This document shows positions 1-8,300 of a DNA stretch of 18,967 bases, in pieces (position 1 is the first letter of the stretch; each line of letters begins with the position of its first letter). The notes under the pieces were generated by a model that saw only the letters and a list, made by a program, of their open reading frames with translations, had not been told where the DNA came from and did no database searches. This DNA is from Clostridia bacterium. GTDB taxonomy: Bacteria > Bacillota > Clostridia > Christensenellales > CAG-1252. The position numbers and the translations under genes were made by a program. Location of the stretch: NCBI GenBank assembly GCA_009928745.1, contig SACC01000003.1, forward strand, positions 1 to 18,967, read 5' to 3'.

Positions 1-3000
1 GCCTTATACTCTTCAATTTTATAGTTATTTGACAGTTTTGTTACCAACACGGGATTAAGATTGTATGTGCCGATAGCAGCCGAGACAACGGTGAAATCGC
101 CATCAACGTCATTGCCTTCGAAAAAGCTGACGTTTTGCGCGCTCTTGGTTGTTATGCCAAAGGTTATTTCGGCAACCATATCTTGCGTTTCTCCGTATAG
201 CAAGGGATTGTCGGTGTACGTTATTACACTGCCATTCCTGTGGTAGCCTTGTACGTACCAAGAATAAACTGTATTTTCATCATAATATTTTTGACCGTAA
301 GTAATATCCCTGCCGACAGCTCTTACTACAATGGATTTTGGATAAATTTCTATCTTCCTTGAAATGTCAATAAAGGGATTATTGATTGCATTGCCGTCAA
401 ACTCAATAGCCAAAGTATAAACTCCGACGTTTTTCGGCCACTCTTCACTGACGTTTAAGTCGGAATCAATATAATACAAGCTAAAGCCCTCTATTTCATC
501 GATATCGGAATTGTCGGCAAGTACCGTTCTTAAACCGTTATAAACTAAATACCCGTTGAGATAAAAATTAGGTCTAGCGCTCTCTCCTGTGCCGTATTCA
601 AACAAATAAGTATTGTTTGTAGGATTATCTTGATAGTCAACCGTCAAATAACGTCTATCCTTTACCACAATATAATAATATGTCGTCATTGTTATATTGT
701 TTTCGGTATAGCTTATTGTTATCTTTTGATTTTTCTCGCTGCCGTTATTTATTTCCGAAGTGTCAAACTCATTGTTGAGTATGGTCAAGTTGGCATTAGC
801 CAAATCAATTTGTAAATTGGTTCCGTTGTTGTAGGTGATCAAAACAGAACCGTTAGTCAGGTCCAAAGTAGAAGAAGGCTGTCCCTCTATGTCTTCTATA
901 TATATCTGCTTAGGGAAGGTGCACATGCTTATACTTGTCATTGACTTGCGGTTAATTCTTATCAAGACTTCGGCTGTTTTTGTTATTGATTCTGTTTGAG
1001 TAGTGCTGATATTGTAATATGTATAGGTGTATGAGAAGTCGTATACCGCCTCATAGTACCAATGTCCTTGGTCGTCCTGTAAGTAGAAGTTGACAACGTC
1101 ATTTTTGTTATAGGTACTGTTTACGCTGTTTAATTCTACGTTGATATACATCGGCGTGGAGAACTCAATATTATCCGCATCGACGAAATGTAGTTTTATT
1201 GATACGTCATCAGAACTAATCGGCATACCCTCGATAATGTTAATTTGCGAGGGATTAACTATGATGCTTTCTAGTATTTTCGCTCTTGTTTTTACGGTAA
1301 AAGTGCAAGTACTAAATAAATAAGTAATGGTTACCGTTTGGCTTCCCGCAATATTTTTGTTGTAACCGCTTGCGGTATAATCGGTATTAATTAACAAAGA
1401 GCTAAGGCTAACCGTTTCTGCAGTGCTATCCGCATAAATAACGTTTATTACTGCGTTCGACGGGAATGCGAGCTCCTCGCCTTCCTTTAGGGTGAAGCTC
1501 TGCTCTGTTGAGTCGGTTAGCTCAAAATTAATAGAGGTAATCAGCTTCTCAAAGCAAATAACTTCAAAGGTATCGGAAAGTAACAAGGTATTATCCATTG
1601 ATAATACGGCTACAGTTATTTCTTGCTGTAAATAACGGTTGACGTCAAGGTCGCTATTCAAATTAGTAACCGACAGCTTATAATTATTACTACCGATTGT
1701 TAGGCTATAAACTGTGTTAATTTCGTCGGAATCTTCGGTTATAATGCTATTTATCGCTTGTCCGTTTATGGTAGCAGAGGTATTATTATCAAAAGCAAAA
1801 TACAACTTCATGCCTACATAACTCAGCGCTGCGTCGGTATAAATATAATTAACCTTATCCGGATTTTGAGTAATAGAAAATTGTGTTAGCGACCTAGGCA
1901 AAACTTCCACAGTAGTTAATACCGTAAAGCTTTCGTATGTTATAACAACCTCTCTAACTCCCAAAGTATTATCCGACTTGTTGTAGTTTGTCATAGCGGA
2001 TAAGACCTTTATTCTCTCTTCAGCGCCGTTCTGCCTTGCAGCAACAAGATAAGCATTTTCTCCGATAGAAAGATTTAGACCTTCAAGTACCTGTCCTAAG
2101 TTGTTAAAGCCGTTATCTTTTGTTATGCTGACAATATTATTGGTTACCGTCACTGGAATATTTACAAACAATACCGAATTATTAATATCGCCGTAATATA
2201 ATTTAACGTTAAAACTACCTACTTGATTGAATTGCGTATCGGAAAAAGCCCACTCTACACCGGAAAAATCTATTATTGTAGTTTGCACTCCATTATCAAA
2301 AGTAACCCTTACAACAAGATTTTCGCTGTCGAACTCTTCTCCCAAAATATAATTTTGTTTTAGTCCAACTGAGGAAGCTTGCATAAATTCTATTTGCGTT
2401 GCCTTCCTTACTACGCTGATTTGGTAGCTAAAGGTTATTGCCGATTGATAATAATTATCTGTGTAAACAAGTTCTACTTCCACGCTTTCTGCCTCGGCAT
2501 CGGTCAAAAGTGAACTATCCAATACCAGCATATCACTGGTAACATCAATCCAATTAGTTATGCTTCCGTCATTGTAGATAAGTTTTATTTTTCCGCCTGT
2601 TATATCAACAATATCTCCTACGCAGAAAACTTTTACCGTCGGCGTAGTAAATTCCGCCACAGAAGAAATTTCCTTTGCAACTACCTCAAAATTAATTTCC
2701 TTTTGCAAAACAATGCTATTATCCATACTGCGATATTCCAGCACATAGGTTCTGCTCCCGGGAGTAGAGGTACTAAAGTCGGGGTTTGTGCCGCTTTTTA
2801 TCATAGATAAAGGTATATTAGTCTTTATGGAGCCTACGCTGTCAAATGCGCGATATCTGCCGTTGGTAAGTTTTATTGCGTATTCCCAAGCCGTTATATC
2901 GATATTGCCGCTGTCCTGATAAATGTTGGTATCGGGGCGATAAACAATTATTTCCGACTCCCTTGCATCAATAACCTCTATATCATAATTAAGCTGCAAT

Positions 3001-4148
3001 TCCTCAAAAACAAAGGTAATTTCATAAACGCCTAACTTTGTATTGTCAAATTCCTTCCATAGTATTTGCAAGCGGCTGTCGTCGGCGCTTATAATTTCGC
3101 TAGTATTGTTGTTGTAACTAATTTTTATACTACCCGCACTCATATCGACGATATCATAAAGCCTCCAATAGTCGCTGAGGTTGGCAGGGGTTGCCGCTAC
3201 TGTCCTTGTTGTGCCGTCACTATAAGCAATATTTATATAGCCTCCGCCAATGTTTACCGTAGCAAAGCTGACAACTGGACTGATAGGATGAGTAACAAGC
3301 TCTATTTTTTTCGCTTTCAGCTCAGAAACGGTAACACCGTAAAGACATTCATAATTCTCATAATATACATAAACATATCTAAGCAAGCCGGCTTGAGCAA
3401 AAACGTTGGTGGAAACGCCGTCGATTTTTACGCTGAACTTGGGATTGTCCAAAATATCGCTAATATTTATATATTCTTGGGTGTTGTTGTTGTAAGCTAT
3501 AAAAAATTTCCCGCCGGTAAAGTCAACGGTATCCCCTACAACATAGTTTATTTTTGCCGGAGCCTCTAAAGAAACTTTACTGATAGACTTTCTGACTACT
3601 TTAATATTATGATTTACACTTTTGCCTTTATATGTTATGACCAGCTGTTTTTCTCCGATGGTTAAAGAATCGAATCCGCTCACCATAGAAGCCGTTACAT
3701 CAATAACTTCGGAAAAACCGTTGCTGTATGTAGCTCTTATTTTCAGATTATTAAGGTCCAAAATTTGGTCTTGAACATATTCATCTTTATAGTCGCCTTC
3801 TACAACTTCGATTTTATATATAGGTGTTTCCGCTACATTAACTTTTATATAAGCGGTATTATCGTCGTATTTTATTGTCAAAATTTGCTCGCCTACATAA
3901 TCGGCGTCATACTCGGATATCATACTAAGATTTAGAGGAACAACTTTTGATTTGCCGTTTTCGTAATAAACCGTTATTTCGGCAGAACCTATATCAAAGA
4001 TGTCTCCGCGATAATATTCCAGTTTGGGAAGCTTGGTCACAACAATACTTTCTACAGGAGCATTCTCTTCACTACACCCGGAAAAAGACAGTCCGCAAAG
4101 AACTATCAGTACTACGGTGAGTATTGTAAAAAGTATTTTTCTCTTCAT
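1..4148 (-). CDS. Giant Big_3/MBG-repeat surface lipoprotein (3' end outside window)
   Basis: The frame is open from an ATG at 4148 to the left edge, giving at least 1382 residues with no stop. I checked the frame at several points (near 2438, 1298, 302 and 5). The N-terminus MKRKILFTILTVVLIVLCGL is a lipoprotein signal ending in FSGC, with the lipidated Cys at residue 25, so the mature protein should be anchored outside the membrane. Next come tandem domains of about 75 residues with the Big_3 (bacterial Ig-like group 3) pattern, for example YYRGDIFDI..ITVYYENGK..V..VGEQILTIKYDD at about 33-105, and a second at about 106-184. Similar but more divergent units follow to about residue 1150. The last part switches to MBG/YDG modules (VRAVGRDITYGQKYY near 300; LSNNYKIEEYK at the edge). 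A GGAGG Shine-Dalgarno site at 4153-4157 lies four bases before the ATG. The gene has its own promoter. The ligand is unknown; adhesion or scaffolding is inferred from architecture only. Confidence 0.88.
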   Translation of the reverse strand, partial: MKRKILFTILTVVLIVLCGLSFSGCSEENAPVESIVVTKLPKLEYYRGDIFDIGSAEITVYYENGKSKVVPLNLSMISEYDADYVGEQILTIKYDDNTAYIKVNVAETPIYKIEVVEGDYKDEYVQDQILDLNNLKIRATYSNGFSEVIDVTASMVSGFDSLTIGEKQLVITYKGKSVNHNIKVVRKSISKVSLEAPAKINYVVGDTVDFTGGKFFIAYNNNTQEYINISDILDNPKFSVKIDGVSTNVFAQAGLLRYVYVYYENYECLYGVTVSELKAKKIELVTHPISPVVSFATVNIGGGYINIAYSDGTTRTVAATPANLSDYWRLYDIVDMSAGSIKISYNNNTSEIISADDSRLQILWKEFDNTKLGVYEITFVFEELQLNYDIEVIDARESEIIVYRPDTNIYQDSGNIDITAWEYAIKLTNGRYRAFDSVGSIKTNIPLSMIKSGTNPDFSTSTPGSRTYVLEYRSMDNSIVLQKEINFEVVAKEISSVAEFTTPTVKVFCVGDIVDITGGKIKLIYNDGSITNWIDVTSDMLVLDSSLLTDAEAESVEVELVYTDNYYQSAITFSYQISVVRKATQIEFMQASSVGLKQNYILGEEFDSENLVVRVTFDNGVQTTIIDFSGVEWAFSDTQFNQVGSFNVKLYYGDINNSVLFVNIPVTVTNNIVSITKDNGFNNLGQVLEGLNLSIGENAYLVAARQNGAEERIKVLSAMTNYNKSDNTLGVREVVITYESFTVLTTVEVLPRSLTQFSITQNPDKVNYIYTDAALSYVGMKLYFAFDNNTSATINGQAINSIITEDSDEINTVYSLTIGSNNYKLSVTNLNSDLDVNRYLQQEITVAVLSMDNTLLLSDTFEVICFEKLITSINFELTDSTEQSFTLKEGEELAFPSNAVINVIYADSTAETVSLSSLLINTDYTASGYNKNIAGSQTVTITYLFSTCTFTVKTRAKILESIIVNPSQINIIEGMPISSDDVSIKLHFVDADNIEFSTPMYINVELNSVNSTYNKNDVVNFYLQDDQGHWYYEAVYDFSYTYTYYNISTTQTESITKTAEVLIRINRKSMTSISMCTFPKQIYIEDIEGQPSSTLDLTNGSVLITYNNGTNLQIDLANANLTILNNEFDTSEINNGSEKNQKITISYTENNITMTTYYYIVVKDRRYLTVDYQDNPTNNTYLFEYGTGESARPNFYLNGYLVYNGLRTVLADNSDIDEIEGFSLYYIDSDLNVSEEWPKNVGVYTLAIEFDGNAINNPFIDISRKIEIYPKSIVVRAVGRDITYGQKYYDENTVYSWYVQGYHRNGSVITYTDNPLLYGETQDMVAEITFGITTKSAQNVSFFEGNDVDGDFTVVSAAIGTYNLNPVLVTKLSNNYKIEEYK

Positions 4149-4177
4149 GCGACCTCCGCCCGTCAAAAGGGCATAAC

Positions 4178-4210
4178 TATAGCTATATAATATATATATA
4201 ATATATTATA
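4178..4210. repeat. AT-rich palindromic leader before the lipoprotein gene
   Basis: Between the -10 box and the ribosome-binding site lies a run of alternating A/T containing the perfect 10-bp palindrome TATAGCTATA (4178-4187), then near-palindromic TA repeats up to 4210. A weak 4-bp GCCC/GGGC hairpin (4158-4161 with 4169-4172) sits directly before the GGAGG site. The region lies in or just around the 5' leader and could be an operator or a melting-prone stretch. In AT-rich DNA such symmetry also arises by chance. Confidence 0.35.
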
Positions 4211-4233
4211 GCACACGCGAGGAGTATAATCAA
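4205..4233 (-). promoter_or_regulatory. Sigma-A-type promoter with extended -10 for the lipoprotein gene
   Basis: On the minus strand TTGATT (4233-4228) and TATAAT (4210-4205) are separated by exactly 17 bases. The -10 box is preceded by TGC, which makes an extended -10 (TGnTATAAT). The -35 box overlaps the TGA stop codon (4232-4230) of the upstream 385-residue gene. The expected start of transcription, near 4198, leaves a leader of about 50 bases before the ATG at 4148. No convincing terminator separates this promoter from the upstream operon, so read-through is also possible. Confidence 0.72.
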
Positions 4234-5387
4234 TACTTTCTACGGAAAATCGCTATCAAAAATATAATCAAAATGAAACCGCCGACTATGCCGATACAAA
4301 TAGCTATAAGTACGGTAGTGCTCATGCCTTCAATAGGGGTAAATACCACAAAATTGCCTAAATCAGCCGCCGAAAACAATAAATATCCGTTTTCTTCCCG
4401 TGCGGTAAGAACTTCGTGCATACCATTGTTATAAAATGCCGTTACTAAATATTTTTCTTTGCCTTTATTCTTTTCGGCAAGCTTAACTTTGATTTCTGCG
4501 GCTTGGTTTTCTTCCTTTATTCCATCAATTAATAAGTTAATAGAATAGGCTTCGGTTTCTTTATATTCGTTATAAATACCTGAGCTTGCATAATACCTAT
4601 CTAAGTTCTGCTTGATTGTTACATAAATGGAGCTCGTCGGCGATATGCCTACGTTAACATAGTCTAGTTCACAATACGGGCTAAACTCTCCGCCTATTAT
4701 AAGCGACGTTTTATCCGAGGAAGCAATGCTGGTAAGCGGCTTACTTATTATATTAATAACGGCTCCCACATAAACGAACTCATAAAGATTGCTTTTTGCT
4801 CCACTGGCAACAATTGTATAGTTTGAAACCGGTCTTTTGGGTTCCAAATATATTATTGCGGGTATCTCTAACACATCTATTGTATCGTTTCCAACAAAAC
4901 CGCTGTAGGTCACTTCAGTAGTGTAAGAAACCCCTTCATCAATGGTAACTAAAGTCTCCCCGTTGATTTTTACCCCCACATAAAGTTTTGGTTTTTGAAT
5001 AACTATTGCGATGCTTTTTTCGTAATTTGTTCCGCCGTACATTATGTTCAAATTGACGTTGTAGGTTTTGGGAACAATTAGTTCTGAAATGCCTACGAAA
5101 GTAATATTTGAGCTGTTTACGTTTACTTCTACTCCGTCAGCCTTAAATATCATAGAGTCGTATAAAGCGTTTTGCAGTCCCTCCTCGCTTGACAAATCGG
5201 CAAAGCTGCCGCTTGAAATATAATTAACATCGTTATAATATACCGCGCCTACCTGCAATACTTCAAAGTTAATTTGTCCGACAGCATAAGCGGCTTGACC
5301 CCCATAAGAAAGGCTCGCCGCTATCGCTACAAAAAACATAATAATGAAAATAATTGTTCTACGTAAATTCTTATTGATAAAATTCAT
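4230..5387 (-). CDS. Membrane-anchored MBG-domain surface protein, companion of the giant protein
   Basis: A 385-residue exported protein. The chosen start is the ATG at 5387. It overlaps the upstream gene's TAA stop (TAATG), has an AGAGGG site at 5392-5397 four bases upstream, and opens directly into a signal peptide: basic NKNLRR, a hydrophobic core at about 11-24, and an AYA cleavage site after residue 35. A longer in-frame reading from 5465 only adds translation across the upstream gene's anchor. The middle carries an MBG-like module with the hallmark YSGFVGNDTIDVL. The C-terminal ~160 residues contain a GKEKYLV..EVLTA..GYLLFSAADL segment homologous to the end of the upstream 3163-residue protein. 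A transmembrane helix at about 358-380 and a basic tail FRRKY follow, so this is a type I anchor without an LPXTG motif. Overlap with the upstream gene suggests coupled synthesis of two proteins meant to sit together on the surface. The function is not known. Confidence 0.88.
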   Translation of the reverse strand: MNFINKNLRRTIIFIIMFFVAIAASLSYGGQAAYAVGQINFEVLQVGAVYYNDVNYISSGSFADLSSEEGLQNALYDSMIFKADGVEVNVNSSNITFVGISELIVPKTYNVNLNIMYGGTNYEKSIAIVIQKPKLYVGVKINGETLVTIDEGVSYTTEVTYSGFVGNDTIDVLEIPAIIYLEPKRPVSNYTIVASGAKSNLYEFVYVGAVINIISKPLTSIASSDKTSLIIGGEFSPYCELDYVNVGISPTSSIYVTIKQNLDRYYASSGIYNEYKETEAYSINLLIDGIKEENQAAEIKVKLAEKNKGKEKYLVTAFYNNGMHEVLTAREENGYLLFSAADLGNFVVFTPIEGMSTTVLIAICIGIVGGFILIIFLIAIFRRKY

Positions 5388-8300
5388 TATGCCCTCTTCC
5401 GTACCATAATAAGCGCTACAGCTACAAGTACCACTCCTATGGAAATACTTACATACAATATCCAATCGTCATTTTTGCCCGAAGATATTGTGTCTGTAGT
5501 AAGAATACAGAATACTTCTAAACTACTGCTATAAAAGCACAAATAATCTCCGTCTCTGTATGCCTCAAGTATCTCTATCTCTCCTTGGGAATTTATATGC
5601 GCTATACTATATTTTTCATCGTCCGCCAGATTGATTTTGCTATTTTCCTTAGCATTAGCAACTGCGGTAGTATTAAACAATTCCGGCACGTATAGTTTTA
5701 TAAACAATTCGCCGTTATCTGCCGATTTTACCGAGCCGTCACTTAGGCTTAAATAGAATATTTTGGCTATGTTATATGCTGAATAATCGGGGTTAGACAG
5801 CTTAAATACATCAAAGCTTGTAATATATGTGGAGTAATTGGCATTGTTTATTTCCCTCGTTAATAATGTTATATCGGCGGCAAAAGAACCGTCTACTACT
5901 ATCCTTCCGGTTTCGGTGTTGTCTCCCACAAACAGCTTAGAATTATTAATAGCGAGCATACCGAATCTATATGACAATATATAGTTATTTGATTCTGCGC
6001 CATAAGCCTCTACCCTATATAGTCCTGCATTTGTCGGTCTTTCGGCAAGCAAAGAGTTGTCAGAAGCCGAATAATATCTAAACGACGGTTCCTTGGTAAA
6101 TATCACGGAAGCGCTTTCGCCGCTTATCGCTCCCTCAAACACATAGCTAAATCCAAAGCCCGAATTGCTTAGCACAGTTGTATCAGCCACGCCCACAATC
6201 AAATTAATCGGATTAATATTAAATTCCGTCCAATAATTGTCCACGATATTAAAGTTTTGCAAATCGTTTATTGCTTTTACCCTATAAGTTCCAGCATCTT
6301 TCGGATAGTTCGAAGAAACGGCGCTTTCTCCATAGTTATAGGGAACAAAGCTGTTTCCGCTCTTAAATTCAAACATTAATTTCGGTATCTGCTTTATGCC
6401 GTTATACATAAAGTAAACATCGGGGCTAACAGGATTTCCGCTATAGCTATAACTTGCTCTAAGTCCATAATATAGGCTCATATCACGGCGCTTAACAGTA
6501 AAGCTTTCAGTCTCGCTGCTCAGCCTGAAGTTAGTGCTTTCCTGATGGGTAGCGATTGCCTCATAAGCTCCTGCATCTGCTGCGGTTATATCGGGTATAT
6601 TTTTACCGTTGTTATCATAATACAATACCTGCAAAATTTGCGAATAACCGCCCACTCCTCTTGCCTCAGCGCTAAGTCCCCTAACTATCGACCCGTATGT
6701 TCCTATTATATCTCCGCCGAACACAATATCTACTGTGGCTTTATGAATAACCAAATCCACTATCTTTTGGGTAGAAACATAGTTTAGTTCATTAATGGTT
6801 AGCGTAACGATATATGTTTCCGCGTTCATAGGCGGGTCGAAGCTGTCATAATTGCTGTTTGCGCAGAAGTATTTTATAGAATAGCTAATGGTTTCATAGC
6901 TACTGTCGTCCAGCTTTACACCCTGTACTACTGCATTAACAGCGTGACTTTCCGCATCATAAACAAGCTCTAATCTGTTAGTAATGTTCTTTCCGTTTTC
7001 ATCAATAAATCTAATATTCGCCGATGCCGGAGTGATATTTGCAAGAAGCCTAATATACATACCGTTGTCATCTGTTAAGATTTCGCTAGCCTGCAAAACA
7101 TAGTTGCTGTTGTCAATATTATAGCCATATAGCTTAACGTAGTTCTGAGTAGGAGATCCGTCAATATCAAAGACGTCCTTCCTTATAAAGCTGCTTAGTG
7201 AAGAGTTATAACGTAAATTAACTATGTCCCCTTCAATAAGACCGCTGTTTTCTATTTCTACTCCTTCAACCATTACCTTCTTAAACAAATAATTACTGTT
7301 AGTTACAGCGCCATCGGGAATACGCGTATAACCATCATATGTTTTTGTAACCATAGTGTTAGAGTAAGTTACATCAATAGGCCTCTTGGTTATTTCCAAC
7401 TCGGGATAAAATATCTGCTCGTTAACTTGGTCATATTGCACGTTGATATTATAGTTTTTGGAATATCCATAGGCGCTTGCTTTTGCCATCCTTATATTAT
7501 AAATATTAACGTTGACAGGTAAAATAGCTCCGCTTTCATCAAAGATTTCATAAACGGGATTGACCAGTCCTAATTTTTCTATTCCGTCATAGTTTAGATT
7601 ATAGTTTGCGTTAACTCGAACAAACTTTCCATTTTCATCCAAAATATGAGTACCTAATCCCTCTCCTACGGCAGCGTATTCTCCTGCAGCATTTATTATA
7701 TAATTGCCGAACACACCGTTAAGAACATTGCCGCTTTCGTCCTTTATTTTTATAAAATTGCCATTACTGTCCTTAACATAGTTAGCTACTGCTTGTTCCA
7801 CCTTGACATAATCAAAATTCTCAAGCCTAATATAATCGCCGTAAAGCTTTATATATCCGCCTCCAAACTCTTTGAAATAAACACCGCGCAATTCTTCCCT
7901 TGTAAGGAACAAACCGTTTTCGTCACAGAAATATTTTGCATCATTTTCGGTGACAATATATTGGGCGCCGTTCTCATCCTTGATATTTTCTCCTAAGTTT
8001 TCGCTAACCTTCAGATAATCACCGACAGAATTGCGTATATATTGCAATTCCACATCCGCTACGGCATAATAATTGCCGTCTACGTCTTTGATATAATTAG
8101 GAGATAAATCCGCAAAATTTTGGAAATCGCCGTTTTCATCTTGAACATATGGCGCAAAGAAGGTGAGCAGATTACCTTGATATGTTCTAACCTTAATATA
8201 CTCGTTATCTTCGCTTAAAATATGTGTGCCTATTATATTTGCACAATCAATATAATGACCGTCAACATCCCTCGCAAACAAAATAGTTTTGTCGCTTAAG

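Noticed and set aside
3066..3569. Plus-strand open frame of 167 codons
   Set aside because: It is antisense to the Big_3 repeat region of the lipoprotein gene, has no convincing ribosome-binding site, and shows no recognisable domain.
4158..4172. GCCC/GGGC hairpin as a terminator or riboswitch
   Set aside because: The stem is only four base pairs and is followed by the ribosome-binding site rather than a T-run.
5388..5465. Longer start for the 385-residue gene (ATG at 5465, 411 residues)
   Set aside because: The extra 26 residues are an out-of-frame reading of the upstream gene's anchor region. The signal peptide and the nearby ribosome-binding site both point to the ATG at 5387.
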